DNA from: Halomicrobium sp. LC1Hm
GTDB taxonomy: Archaea; Halobacteriota; Halobacteria; Halobacteriales; Haloarculaceae
Direction of reading: 5' to 3'
NCBI RefSeq assembly: GCF_009617995.1
Contig: NZ_CP044129.1
Coordinates: 2,914,001-2,978,000 of the forward strand
DNA: 64,000 nt
Part shown: positions 46,687 to 56,268 of the stretch, piece by piece
How positions within the stretch are numbered: the stretch's first letter is position 1
Layout: each line of letters opens with the position of its first letter
The notes under the pieces: model-generated
The model's input: the letters and a program-made list of their open reading frames with translations, nothing else
What the model was told of the DNA's origin: nothing
Database searches by the model: none
Made by a program: the position numbers and the translations under genes

Positions 46687-47343
46687 ATGGACGCCGCGTG
46701 TTTCGATATGGACGGAGTGCTGGTGAACTCGGAGGACTACTGGATCGAGCTGGAGCGCGAGGAGATCCTGCCGACAGCGGTCCCCGACCAGGAGGTGCCG
46801 GTCGAGGAGGTGACCGGGATCTTCTACGAGGAGCAGTACGACGTGCTCGACGAGACGTACGACCTGGCCGTCGACTACGAGGCGTTCGTCTCGCTGTACG
46901 AGGGGGCAGCCGACGAAATCTACGGCGAACAGGTCGAGCTCACGCCCGGCGTGCGAGCACTGCTGACAGAGCTGCGCGAGGCCGGCGTGCCCGTCGCCAT
47001 GGTGACCGCTTCACCGCCCGAGTGGTACGAGATCGTCCTCGAACGGTTCGATCTCGGGGACCTGTTCGACACCGTCGTCAGCGCCGCGGACCTCGACGGC
47101 CCCGGGAAGCCCGAGCCGACGATCTACGAGCGCGCCGCCGCCGAGCTGGGCGTCGATCCAGCGACCGCGCTGGCCGTCGAGGACTCCCACCACGGGACGA
47201 CCGCGGCCCACCGCGCGGGGATGACCGTCGTCAGCTTCGGCGTCGGGGCGGCCGAGGGCGCGACCGAGAACGCCGACCTCGTCGCCGAAACACCGGCCGA
47301 GATGGTCGAGATCGTCCGATCGAACGTTCTCGCCAGCGAGTGA
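46687..47343 (+). CDS. HAD-superfamily phosphatase
   Basis: The 218-aa protein has the HAD motifs in order: I CFDMDGVLVNSE, II MVTASPPEW, III GKPEPTIYERA and IV VEDSHHGTTAAHRAG. The four-helix cap between I and II is of the phosphoglycolate phosphatase/beta-phosphoglucomutase type. The substrate is not evident. ATG 46687 begins directly before motif I. Confidence 0.88.
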   Translation: MDAACFDMDGVLVNSEDYWIELEREEILPTAVPDQEVPVEEVTGIFYEEQYDVLDETYDLAVDYEAFVSLYEGAADEIYGEQVELTPGVRALLTELREAGVPVAMVTASPPEWYEIVLERFDLGDLFDTVVSAADLDGPGKPEPTIYERAAAELGVDPATALAVEDSHHGTTAAHRAGMTVVSFGVGAAEGATENADLVAETPAEMVEIVRSNVLASE

Positions 47344-47456
47344 GCGACAGCACACGACGCCGGCCGGGAACGCTCATACGGACAGTTGTAGCGCTGTCCC
47401 AGATCGACCGCACGACAGCGTGTGGTCGACTGGATAAACGTCTACAACCGTCCGTA

Positions 47457-49838
47457 TCACCCCACGCTGACGGTCCGGGACTCCCTGATCGGCGGGATCG
47501 GCAACTCGGGGAAAGTGACCTCGATCGTGAAGGTGAGTTCGTCGGCGTCACCGCCGAACGCGGCGACCGGGACCGTCGCCTGTCCGAGGTACGACGGTTT
47601 GGCCGTCATCTCGTGGCCGTTGACAGTCACGCGGATGCCGGCGCGGGCGCTCCCGGCGACCGAGCGGACCGTCACCTCGTGGAGTTCGCGCTCGCCGGCC
47701 GCGATCTGGTCCGAGAACTCGCCCCACTCGACGACGACGGTTGGCAGGTCGGTCGCGTTGTCGTGGACCCGCTCGGCGACGCTCTCGCTCAGGCCGGCTG
47801 CGACCAGCCCAGAGACGCCAGCGTCGACCACGTCCGCGGGCGTCCGGAAGCCCTCGGCGGCGAGCGTGCGCGCCCGCCCGGGGCCGACGCCGTCGATCGC
47901 CGTGAGGCCGGCCGCGTCCGCGCTGACCCCGTTCTCGACGCGCGCCTCGACGCGGCGGGCGAGATTCGCGCCGCGAGCGCCGGCAAAGCGGTCGAGGAAG
48001 GCCCGCAGCGCGGCGAGCATGCGGAGCGCGTTCTGCTTGATGACCCAGGCGTCGCTCTGGAGTTCCGACGGCGTCGTGCCGGACATCGAAGAGCGGAGGA
48101 TCGCGAGGACCTTCCGCTGGCCGGCGGTCAGCGCCTCGCCGCGAGAGCCGATCACCGCCGCGACGGCGTCTTCCTCGTCGCTGCGGGCGCTGACGCTGTC
48201 GAACTCCGTCGCACCGGCGACCGTCGAGAGGATCGCGTCCTCGTCGAAGCCGTCCGGGTCGGCCGCCGCCCGGTCGGCACAGTCCTTGAACCGACGGGCC
48301 GTCGCCAGCCGAAGGTAGAACTTCGAGGCCAGTCGACCGAGCGGGGTCCCCTCGACCGAGAGGTCGTCCATCTCGACGAACCCGTCGGAGACGAGCTCTC
48401 CCAGCGTGTCCGACACTCGCTCCCGGAGGTCGGTGCCGGCGGTGTACCGTTCGGGAGCGCGCTGGGCGCGCTGGTAGTAGAACGTGGTTTCGAGCCACCC
48501 CATCACGTCCTCGACGTCGCCCAGCGTCCCCAGCGCGATCTCGGCGTTGAGGTGGGCATCGAGGTCGTCGGCGAGCCTGGACTCGATCTCCTTGCCCTCC
48601 CGCAGGAGGGTGCGGTACTTGTCGGCGTCGGCCCGGTCACAGACGATCCAGGCGTAGCCCATGTCGTCGTAGCCCGGCCGGCCCGCGCGGCCGAGCATCT
48701 GGAGCACGTCCAGCGGGCTCATGTCGACCTCGCCCTCCAGGGGGTCGTGGAGCTTCGTGTCCCGAATGACGACACAGCGGGCCGGGAGGTTCACGCCCCA
48801 GGCGAGCGTCGAGGTCGAGAACAGGAGCTGGATGAGCCCCTCCTTGAACCACTCCTCGACGCGGTCCTTATCCGCCCGAGAGAGGCCGGCGTGGTGGAAG
48901 CCGACGCCGTCCAGGACGGACTGGCGGAGGGTGTCGTTGTCGAGTTCGGCGGCCTCGGTGTGGAAGTCGTACTCGCCGCGGGCACCCATCGGCACGTCCC
49001 GCTCGACGATCTCGTCGCGGGCTTTCTTGGCCGCCTGGACGGTGTCCTGTCGCGAGGAGACGAACACGAGAGCCTGCCCCTCCTCGCGGATGTGTGGCTC
49101 GGCCAGATCCAGCGCCCGGTAGAGCCGCCGGTACTTGTCGGCGAAGGCGTTCTCGCCGTGGCTGTAGGTCTTCACGTCGGCGTTGAGCGGCACCGGCCGG
49201 TAGTCGTCGTCGAACTGGAAGGTCGTCTCGCTGGGCGCGTCGAGCCACGCCGCAACGTCCTCGACGTTCTCCATCGTCGCCGACAGCGCGACCACGCGGG
49301 GGTCACACAGTCGACGGAGCCGCGAGACGGTCACCTCCAGTACCGACCCGCGACGGTCCGAGTCCAGCAGGTGGACCTCGTCGATGAGACAGCAGTCCAC
49401 GTCCGTGATAAAGTCGTAGCGCCGGGAGTCGTGCTTTCGAGTGGCCGAGTCGGCCTTCTCCGGGGTCATCACGAGGATGTCGGCCCGCTCCGCGCGGCGG
49501 GGGTTGAGGTCCCGTTCGCCGGTGACGACGTACACCGAGTACCCCAGGTCCTCGAAGCGTTCCCACTCACTCTCTTTCTCGTTGGTCAGCGCCCGCAGCG
49601 GCGCGAGAAAGAGCGCGGTCCCGCCGGCCTGCAGCGTCTTGCAGATGGCGATCTCGGCCAGCGCGGTCTTCCCGCTGGCGGTCGGCGCGCTGACCACGAC
49701 GTTGTCCTCGCGGTTCAACAGCGCCGGGAGCGTCTCCGACTGCATTCGGTTGAACTCCTCGAAAGGAAAGGCGTCGGCGAACTCGGGGAGCACGTCCGCG
49801 ACCGCGACGGCTGGCTCCCCGTCGGCGCTCCGTGACAC
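47457..49838 (-). CDS. Ski2-like DEVH-box helicase
   Basis: The superfamily 2 helicase of about 793 aa has Walker A APTASGKTALAE, DEVH box LIDEVHLLDS, SAT motif and motif VI LQMLGRAGRPGYD. A winged helix and ratchet-like region follow, then a helix-hairpin-helix (IDGVGPGRARTLAAEG) and a C-terminal beta-rich domain of about 100 residues. It is related to Hel308 and Ski2 and probably remodels DNA or RNA. There is no ATG near the conserved N-terminus. GTG 49838 was chosen, with TATAGAAA about 38 bases upstream. Confidence 0.9.
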   Translation of the reverse strand: MSRSADGEPAVAVADVLPEFADAFPFEEFNRMQSETLPALLNREDNVVVSAPTASGKTALAEIAICKTLQAGGTALFLAPLRALTNEKESEWERFEDLGYSVYVVTGERDLNPRRAERADILVMTPEKADSATRKHDSRRYDFITDVDCCLIDEVHLLDSDRRGSVLEVTVSRLRRLCDPRVVALSATMENVEDVAAWLDAPSETTFQFDDDYRPVPLNADVKTYSHGENAFADKYRRLYRALDLAEPHIREEGQALVFVSSRQDTVQAAKKARDEIVERDVPMGARGEYDFHTEAAELDNDTLRQSVLDGVGFHHAGLSRADKDRVEEWFKEGLIQLLFSTSTLAWGVNLPARCVVIRDTKLHDPLEGEVDMSPLDVLQMLGRAGRPGYDDMGYAWIVCDRADADKYRTLLREGKEIESRLADDLDAHLNAEIALGTLGDVEDVMGWLETTFYYQRAQRAPERYTAGTDLRERVSDTLGELVSDGFVEMDDLSVEGTPLGRLASKFYLRLATARRFKDCADRAAADPDGFDEDAILSTVAGATEFDSVSARSDEEDAVAAVIGSRGEALTAGQRKVLAILRSSMSGTTPSELQSDAWVIKQNALRMLAALRAFLDRFAGARGANLARRVEARVENGVSADAAGLTAIDGVGPGRARTLAAEGFRTPADVVDAGVSGLVAAGLSESVAERVHDNATDLPTVVVEWGEFSDQIAAGERELHEVTVRSVAGSARAGIRVTVNGHEMTAKPSYLGQATVPVAAFGGDADELTFTIEVTFPELPIPPIRESRTVSVG

Positions 49839-50091
49839 GTCAGGGACCGGGGGCCGCGGTGCAATATGCGTTTCTATACCGCAGTCGCCGCCGACACGGA
49901 TCGACGGAGACGACTCACCCGATCGGTCGCGGTGGAGACACCGAGCAGTGCCGGCGGAGCCAGTACTCAGTGGCACCGACGAGGCGACGAACGCCGCCGA
50001 GACGAAGCACCGGGCAGGAGTCAGTCCGTCCGAACCGTCAGCTCTAACCGGCACCACAGCCGTTTTCATCGCCCGTTCCTAACTGTGGGCA

Positions 50092-51018
50092 ATGAGTCGC
50101 GCCCGCAAGCCCGACTGGCTCAAGATGCGGCCGCCGTCGGGCCAGCGCTTCACCGAGATCAAGCAGTCGCTGCGCGAGCGGGACCTCCACACCGTCTGTG
50201 AAGAGGCCAACTGCCCCAACATGGGCGAGTGCTGGAGTGGCGAGGACGGGCCGGGGACGGCGACGTTCATGCTGCTGGGCGATCGCTGTTCGCGGGGCTG
50301 TAACTTCTGTGACGTCGAGACCGGCGGGATGGAGCCGCTCGATCCCGACGAGCCCGCGAACGTCGCCGACGCGGTCGCGGACATCGGGCTGGACTACGTC
50401 GTCCTCACGTCGGTCGACCGCGACGACCTGCCCGACCAGGGCGCGGGCCACTTCGCCGAGACGATCCGGGCGATCAAAGAGCGTGACCCGTCGATCCTCG
50501 TCGAGTGCCTGATTCCGGACTTCCGGGGCGAGGAGCGGCTGGTCCGACAGATCGTCGACGCCGGCCCGGACGTGATCGCCCACAACGTCGAGACCGTCCA
50601 GCGCCTCCAGTGGCCCGTGCGAGACCGCCGGGCCGGCTACGAGCAGTCGCTGTCGGTGCTTGGCCAGGTCGACCGGGAGTCGGACATCTACACGAAGACG
50701 AGCCTGATGCTCGGCGTCGGCGAGTACGCCCACGAGGTCTACCAGACGCTCTCGGACCTGCGGGAAGTGGGGGTCGACGTGGTGACGCTTGGCCAGTACC
50801 TCCAGCCCTCCCGCTCGCACCTGGAGGTCTCGGAGTACGTCCACCCCGACGCCTTCGACACCTGGCGACGCGTCGCCGAGGAGGAGCTTGACTTCGCCTA
50901 CTGCGCCTCGGGACCGATGGTCCGCTCGTCCTATCGCGCCGGTGAGCTGTTCGTCGAAGCGGTGCTAGAGGGCAACGATCCCGCCATCGCGCGGCGGCGG
51001 GCACGGGCCGGAGAGTGA
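50092..51018 (+). CDS. lipA: Lipoyl synthase
   Basis: The 308-aa radical SAM enzyme inserts two sulfurs into octanoyl-E2. The auxiliary cluster is in CEEANCPNMGEC and the radical SAM cluster in CSRGCNFC, with the C-terminal RSSYRAGE arginine-serine end that ligates the auxiliary cluster. It lies two genes before the E1-E2 genes whose E2 carries the lipoyl lysine, which supports its role. It is divergent from the helicase gene. Confidence 0.96.
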   Translation: MSRARKPDWLKMRPPSGQRFTEIKQSLRERDLHTVCEEANCPNMGECWSGEDGPGTATFMLLGDRCSRGCNFCDVETGGMEPLDPDEPANVADAVADIGLDYVVLTSVDRDDLPDQGAGHFAETIRAIKERDPSILVECLIPDFRGEERLVRQIVDAGPDVIAHNVETVQRLQWPVRDRRAGYEQSLSVLGQVDRESDIYTKTSLMLGVGEYAHEVYQTLSDLREVGVDVVTLGQYLQPSRSHLEVSEYVHPDAFDTWRRVAEEELDFAYCASGPMVRSSYRAGELFVEAVLEGNDPAIARRRARAGE

Positions 51019-51076
51019 GCCCGCCGGACCGACCGAGTGACAGCGCTACTATCCGTGCGGAGCCAGAGGGTCCCGT

Positions 51077-51661
51077 ATGAGGTTGCCACCCGCTCGTCGT
51101 GACCGCCGCGTCGTCCGAACGGACGGCGGCGAGGACCGCCCGGAGTCCGAACAGACCGACGACGCCGCCACAGTCGAGACGGTCCTGCGCGAGGCCAACG
51201 TCCTCGAACCGACGGCCGACGGCACCGACCTCCGGCTCACCGATGGATTCGCCGAGGCCTGGCACGAGCGGATGGCCCAGATGCGCGGGGGCGACCGGGC
51301 GCTGCGCTGGCTGGCAGCAAGCGAGGGGCTCGACGCCGACGCCCTCGACGTGACCGAGTCGGACGATCGGTACGTCGTCACGCACGGCGACGAAACGGTG
51401 GGCGCGTGGCACTCCAGAGCGGGGTTTCTGGCCGCGATCGTCGCCGAACCGACGATCAGAGAGTGGGTCGACGAGGCCCGGCTGGCACGGCTCCCGGACG
51501 TGCCCCGCGAAGAGCTTGCAGCGCGCCTCGTCATGTGTCTCGAACGGTGTCCGGCGTGTGACTCGGCGCTCGTCTTCGAAGAGCGCCCCGACGGCGAGAG
51601 CGGCGTCGCCCTCCTGTGTCGCGGGTGCGGGGCGACAGTCGCGGTCAGTGCGATCGCATGA
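51077..51661 (+). CDS. Haloarchaeal zinc-ribbon protein of unknown function
   Basis: The 194-aa protein has a basic start, a helical middle (TVETVLREANVLEPTADG, GGDRALRWLAASEGLDA) and a C-terminal zinc ribbon (CLERCPACDSALVFEE...CRGCGATV). It is 58 bases after lipA and may be co-transcribed with it. I do not recognise the family. Binding of nucleic acid or a partner protein by the ribbon is possible. Confidence 0.65.
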   Translation: MRLPPARRDRRVVRTDGGEDRPESEQTDDAATVETVLREANVLEPTADGTDLRLTDGFAEAWHERMAQMRGGDRALRWLAASEGLDADALDVTESDDRYVVTHGDETVGAWHSRAGFLAAIVAEPTIREWVDEARLARLPDVPREELAARLVMCLERCPACDSALVFEERPDGESGVALLCRGCGATVAVSAIA

Positions 51662-51775
51662 GATGAGGCAGTACCCACGTAGGCATTACCTTCGATAATT
51701 CCACCGAGAGAGATATTCGTCCGCACAAACCATAAGCCGACTCCGCGACAACGTATACCGTATGTCACACGGTAG

Positions 51776-52891
51776 GTGGTCCCACTGAGCGTCCTCCATC
51801 GCGACCCGACAGACCAGGTACAGGTACTCGACGAGAACGGCGAGGTCCGGGACGGCGCGACGGTGCCCGACCTCACGGACGAGGAATTCGTCGCGATCTA
51901 CCGCGAGATGAAGCTGGCTCGTCACTTCGACCAGCGGGCGGTGAGCCTCCAGCGACAGGGTCGGATGGGGACGTACCCGCCGATGGCCGGACAGGAGGGC
52001 GCACAGGTCGCGAGCGCCCACGCGCTGGCCGACGGTGACTGGGTGTTTCCGAGCTATCGCGAACACGCCGCGCTGCACGCACACGGGTGGCCGCTCGACC
52101 AGATCCTCCTGTACTGGATGGGGTCGGAGGCCGGCAACGATCCGCCCGAGGGCGTCGCCGCGTTCGCGCTGGCCGTCCCGATCGCGACCCAGATCCCCCA
52201 CGCGACGGGCGCGTCGTGGGCCGCGGAACTCCGGGGGAAAGACGAAGTCCACCTGGCGTACTTCGGCGACGGCGCGACCAGCGAGGGAGACTTCCACGAG
52301 GGACTGAACTTCGCTGGCGTGTTCGACACCCCGACGGTGTTTTTCTGTAACAACAATCAGTGGGCCATCTCGGTCCCCCGAGAGCGCCAGACCGCCAGCG
52401 CGACGCTGGCCCAGAAGGCCAGCGCCTACGGCTTCGAGGGGATCCAGGTCGACGGGATGGACCCGCTGGCCGTCTATCAGGTCACCAGCGAAGCCGTCGA
52501 GAAGGCCCGCGACCCGGCCGGTGAGGACCCACGCCCGACCATGATCGAGGCGGTCCAGTACCGCTTTGGCGCACACACGACCGCCGACGATCCCTCCGTC
52601 TACCGGAGCGACGAGGAAGTCGAGCGCTGGCGGCGCAAAGACCCTATCCCGCGCATGGAGGCGTTCCTGCGGGATCGCGGCCTCCTCGACGACGAGTCCG
52701 TCGAGGCCATCGAGTCGTCGATCGCCGAGGAGGTCGCCGACGCTATCGAGACGGCCGAGCAGTACGAGCGGCCAGCGCCCGAGGAGATGTTCGCACACGT
52801 CTACGCCGAGATGCCACAGCGGCTGCACGAACAACTGGACTACCTCGAAGCGCTGCGCGAGCGCCACGGCGACGAGGTGTTGCTGGAATGA
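51776..52891 (+). CDS. pdhA: 2-oxoacid dehydrogenase E1 alpha subunit
   Basis: The 371-aa protein has the thiamine-diphosphate motif [17 protein letters not shown] and the E1-alpha markers [19 protein letters not shown] and [16 protein letters not shown]. It decarboxylates a 2-oxoacid (pyruvate or a branched-chain oxoacid, not resolved by sequence). The start is GTG 51776, as no in-frame ATG precedes the conserved region. An out-of-frame ATG at 51761 is close by. It overlaps pdhB (ATGA). Confidence 0.92.
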   Translation: MVPLSVLHRDPTDQVQVLDENGEVRDGATVPDLTDEEFVAIYREMKLARHFDQRAVSLQRQGRMGTYPPMAGQEGAQVASAHALADGDWVFPSYREHAALHAHGWPLDQILLYWMGSEAGNDPPEGVAAFALAVPIATQIPHATGASWAAELRGKDEVHLAYFGDGATSEGDFHEGLNFAGVFDTPTVFFCNNNQWAISVPRERQTASATLAQKASAYGFEGIQVDGMDPLAVYQVTSEAVEKARDPAGEDPRPTMIEAVQYRFGAHTTADDPSVYRSDEEVERWRRKDPIPRMEAFLRDRGLLDDESVEAIESSIAEEVADAIETAEQYERPAPEEMFAHVYAEMPQRLHEQLDYLEALRERHGDEVLLE

Positions 52892-53871
52892 GCACCGAGA
52901 CGCAGGACCTGACCCTCGTCCAGTCGGTCCGGGACGGGCTCTACGGCGAGATGGACCGCGACGAGGACGTGCTCGTGCTGGGCGAGGACGTGGGCGAGAA
53001 CGGCGGCGTCTTCCGGGCGACACAGGGCCTGATCGAGGAGTTCCCCGACCGCGTGATCGACACGCCGCTGGCCGAGTCGGGCATCGTCGGCACCGCCATC
53101 GGCATGGCCGCCCACGGCCTGCGCCCGGTCCCGGAGATGCAGTTCTCCGGGTTCATGTACCCGGCTTTCGACCAGCTGGTGTCTCACGCCGCCCGCCTGC
53201 GGACCCGCAGCCGCGGGCGCTTCACCTGTCCGATGGTCGTCCGCGCGCCCTATGGCGGCGGCATCCGCGCGCCCGAGCACCACTCCGAGTCGAAGGAGGC
53301 CTTCTACGTTCACGAGCCCGGCCTGAAGGTCGTCGTCCCCTCGACCCCCGCCGACGCCAAGGGGCTGCTGGCGGCGTCGATCCGCGATCCCGACCCCGTC
53401 GTCTTCCTCGAACCGAAGTTGATTTACCGGGCCTTCCGCGAGCCCGTCGACGCCGAGTCCTACACCGTCCCGCTGGGCGAGGCCGCCGTCCGCCGCGAGG
53501 GGTCGGACGTGACCGTCGTGACCTGGGGTGCGATGACGCGCCCGACCGTCGAGGCGGCCGAGGAGCTCGCCCCGGGGATAGACGCCGAGGTGATCGATCT
53601 GCGGACCCTGTCCCCGATGGACACCGACACCGTTGTCGAGAGCTTCAAGCGGACCGGTCGGGCCGTCGTCGTCCACGAGGCCCCCAAGACGGGCGGGCTG
53701 GCCGGCGAAGTGATCGCGACGATCCAGGAGGAGGCGCTGCTCTACCAGGAGGCCCCCATCCAGCGCGTGACCGGCTTCGACACGCCGTACCCGCTGTACG
53801 CCCTGGAGGACTACTACCTCCCCGAACCTGCCCGTATCAAAGACGGTATCACAGACGCCTGTGAGTTTTAG
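52888..53871 (+). CDS. pdhB: 2-oxoacid dehydrogenase E1 beta subunit
   Basis: The 327-aa transketolase-like subunit has [18 protein letters not shown] at the N-terminus, the dimer and thiamine interface [20 protein letters not shown], and the C-terminal swivel domain [14 protein letters not shown]. It completes the E1 alpha2-beta2 enzyme. It overlaps pdhA by four bases and ends three bases before pdhC. Confidence 0.95.
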   Translation: MSTETQDLTLVQSVRDGLYGEMDRDEDVLVLGEDVGENGGVFRATQGLIEEFPDRVIDTPLAESGIVGTAIGMAAHGLRPVPEMQFSGFMYPAFDQLVSHAARLRTRSRGRFTCPMVVRAPYGGGIRAPEHHSESKEAFYVHEPGLKVVVPSTPADAKGLLAASIRDPDPVVFLEPKLIYRAFREPVDAESYTVPLGEAAVRREGSDVTVVTWGAMTRPTVEAAEELAPGIDAEVIDLRTLSPMDTDTVVESFKRTGRAVVVHEAPKTGGLAGEVIATIQEEALLYQEAPIQRVTGFDTPYPLYALEDYYLPEPARIKDGITDACEF

Positions 53872-53874
53872 CCC

Positions 53875-55443
53875 ATGTTCGAGTTCGAACTCCCCGACCT
53901 CGGGGAAGGCGTCGCCGAGGGGGAGATACTGGCGTGGCACGTCGCGACGGGCGACCGCGTCGAAGAAGACCAGGTGCTGGCCGAAGTAGAGACGGACAAG
54001 GCCGCCGTCGACGTGCCGTCGCCGGTCGCGGGCGTCGTCCGCGAACTGCACTACGAGCCCGGCGACGTGGTCGAGACCGGTGCCGTCGTCGTGTCGATCG
54101 CGACGGACGAAGCGACCGACGACGGTGCGGACAGAGCGGCGGCTCCGGCCACCGACGAGTCGGGCGACGACGAGCCCGCCGGGACGGACGGGCGCGTGTT
54201 CGCGCCCCCGAACGTCCGGCGGCTGGCCCGCGAGCTCGGCGTCGAGATCACCGCCGTCGACGGGAGCGGGCCGAGCGGCCGGATCACCGAGAGCGACGTG
54301 CGAGCGGCCCACGAGGACGGTAAGGCCGACACCGAGATCGAATCCGCCGTCAGCCGGGTCGACGACGGCGACGATGGCGACGATGGCGACGACGGCGACG
54401 ACGATAGCGACGACGGCGGCGTGAAGTCGGCCGTCAGACGCGTCGGAGACGACGAGTCGACGGACGAACCTGCCGTGAAGTCGGCGGTCTCGGCGGTCGA
54501 CAGCGACGCCGACCGGGACCACACGCTGGCGACGCCAGCGACCCGCAGGCTCGCCGACGATCTGGGGGTCGACATCGACGCCGTCCCGACCGACGAGCGC
54601 CGCGACGGCGAGCCCTACGTCGACGAGGCGGCGGTGCGGGCCTTCGCCGCGTCGGCCGACGAGACCGAGCGAGAGCGAGCCACTGGCTCCACGGGACGGG
54701 GCACGGAGACCGAACCCGCGGACGGCGAGGGTGGGACGGCGGCCACGGGAGGCCGGCGCGAACCGTACCAGGGGATCCGGCGGACGATCGGCCAGCGGAT
54801 GGCCGAGTCCCGCCGAGAGATCCCGCACGCGACCCACCACGACCGGGCCGTCGTCGAGGGGCTGGTCGACGCCCGCGAGCGGCTCGAACCACTGGCCGAG
54901 GACCGCGGTGTCGACCTGACGTACACGCCGCTGCTCCTGAAGTGCGTGGCCGCGGCACTCGGACACCACCCCATCCTGAACAGCGAACTCGACACGGACG
55001 CCGAGGAGATCGTCTACCACGACCGGGTCGACCTCGGCGTCGCGGCGGCGACCGACCACGGCCTCGTCGTCCCCGTCGTCGAGCGCGTCGACGAGAAGGG
55101 ACTGCTCGAACTGGCCCGCGAGGTGAACGATCTCGTCGCCCGCGCACGCGACCGCGACCTCGACCGGTCGGAGATGCAGGGCGGGACCTTCACCGTCACC
55201 AACTTCGGCGCGATCGGCGGCGAGTACGCCGCCCCGATCATCAACGCACCCCAGACGGCGATCCTCGGCACGGGGGCGCTGAAAGAGCGACCCGTGGCAC
55301 GGGACGGCGAGGTCGTCGCGAAGGCGACCCTGCCGCTCTCGCTGGCGATCGACCACCGCGTCATCGACGGGGCCGACGCCGCCCGCTTCGTCAACACGCT
55401 CAAAGAGTTCCTGGCCGAGCCCCGTCGCCTGTTGCTGGAGTAG
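53875..55443 (+). CDS. pdhC: 2-oxoacid dehydrogenase E2 with two subunit-binding domains
   Basis: The 522-aa dihydrolipoyl acyltransferase has a lipoyl domain at 1-78 (ETDKAAVD, K42 modified). A first peripheral subunit-binding domain lies at about 109-146 (FAPPNVRRLARELGVEI). A linker of Asp-Gly repeats and three copies of a SAV-x-x-V segment follows, then a second binding domain at about 217-256 (LATPATRRLADDLGVDID). The catalytic domain is last, with HRVIDGADAARFVN (His and Asp). E2 builds the core and binds E1 and E3. Confidence 0.95.
   Translation: MFEFELPDLGEGVAEGEILAWHVATGDRVEEDQVLAEVETDKAAVDVPSPVAGVVRELHYEPGDVVETGAVVVSIATDEATDDGADRAAAPATDESGDDEPAGTDGRVFAPPNVRRLARELGVEITAVDGSGPSGRITESDVRAAHEDGKADTEIESAVSRVDDGDDGDDGDDGDDDSDDGGVKSAVRRVGDDESTDEPAVKSAVSAVDSDADRDHTLATPATRRLADDLGVDIDAVPTDERRDGEPYVDEAAVRAFAASADETERERATGSTGRGTETEPADGEGGTAATGGRREPYQGIRRTIGQRMAESRREIPHATHHDRAVVEGLVDARERLEPLAEDRGVDLTYTPLLLKCVAAALGHHPILNSELDTDAEEIVYHDRVDLGVAAATDHGLVVPVVERVDEKGLLELAREVNDLVARARDRDLDRSEMQGGTFTVTNFGAIGGEYAAPIINAPQTAILGTGALKERPVARDGEVVAKATLPLSLAIDHRVIDGADAARFVNTLKEFLAEPRRLLLE
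54361..54420 (+). repeat. Asp-Gly coding microsatellite in the pdhC linker
   Basis: Tandem 9-base units of the form GACGATGGC or GACGACGGC encode DDG repeats in the linker between the two binding domains. Such runs are prone to length change, so the linker length may vary among strains. Confidence 0.75.
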
Positions 55444-55506
55444 CCGACGAGAGCGACACGGCGATCGACCCGAAGACATTCCTCGGTGACACCCGACGGA
55501 CCGACA

Positions 55507-56268
55507 ATGACAGTGTCCCCGGCCATCGCCACGGACGGACTGAGCAAGCGGTACGGCTCGACGACGGCCGTCGCCGAACTCGACCTGACGGTCCCGAACG
55601 GCGTCGTCTACGGCTTCCTCGGCCCGAACGGCGCGGGCAAGACCACGACGATGCGGATGCTCACCGGCCTGGTCGAGCCCAGCGATGGGACGGCCACGGT
55701 CGCGGGCGTGCCGAGTGACGACCGCCGCCAGCTCGTCGATCGGATCGGCCTGTTGCCAGAAGAGCCCCCGCTGTACGAGGAGTTGACCGGGCGGGAGCAA
55801 CTGGCGTTTGCCGCCGATCTCCGGAGCGTTCCCTTCGAGCAGGTCGCCGACAGGGCGCTGGGACTGTGCGAGCGGCTGGGGCTGCGCGAGGACCTCGATC
55901 GGCGGGTCGACGGCTACTCGAAGGGGATGCGCCAGAAGACCGCCTTCGTCCAGGCCGTCCAGCACGATCCCAGCGTCGTCTTCCTCGACGAGCCGACCTC
56001 CGGGCTCGATCCGCGGGCGGCCAAGACGCTGCGCGAGCTGATCGTCGAGCTGGCGGCCGAGGACACGACCGTCTTCCTCTCGACGCACATCCTCCCCGTC
56101 GTCGAGGAGATCGCCGACGAGGTGGGCGTGCTCCACGACGGCCGCCTCGTCGCGGAGGGGCCACCGGGAGAGCTGATCGGCTCGGTCGAGGCCGAGGGCG
56201 GTGCCGACCTCGAAGACGCCTTCCTCGCGCTGACCGGCGACGCCAGCGAGGCCTATGCGACGGAGTGA
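55507..56268 (+). CDS. ABC exporter ATP-binding protein
   Basis: The 253-aa protein has Walker A GPNGAGKTT, signature YSKGMRQK (variant of LSGGQ), Walker B VVFLDEPTSGLD and H-loop STHILPVVEE. It belongs to the short ABC-2 ATPase group (NatA/CcmA-like). It overlaps the permease by 14 bases. The ATG at 55507 comes after a 63-base gap from pdhC, so it may be read from the pdh transcript or its own promoter. Confidence 0.9.
   Translation: MTVSPAIATDGLSKRYGSTTAVAELDLTVPNGVVYGFLGPNGAGKTTTMRMLTGLVEPSDGTATVAGVPSDDRRQLVDRIGLLPEEPPLYEELTGREQLAFAADLRSVPFEQVADRALGLCERLGLREDLDRRVDGYSKGMRQKTAFVQAVQHDPSVVFLDEPTSGLDPRAAKTLRELIVELAAEDTTVFLSTHILPVVEEIADEVGVLHDGRLVAEGPPGELIGSVEAEGGADLEDAFLALTGDASEAYATE

Noticed and set aside
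46698-49835. Open frame of 1045 codons on the plus strand
   Set aside because: It runs antisense to the Ski2-like helicase and through the HAD gene. The translation is Arg-rich with no domains, a common shadow of GC-rich coding DNA.
54361-54420. Possible CRISPR-like array
   Set aside because: The repeats are 9 bases, in frame and without spacers. They encode an Asp-Gly linker of E2.
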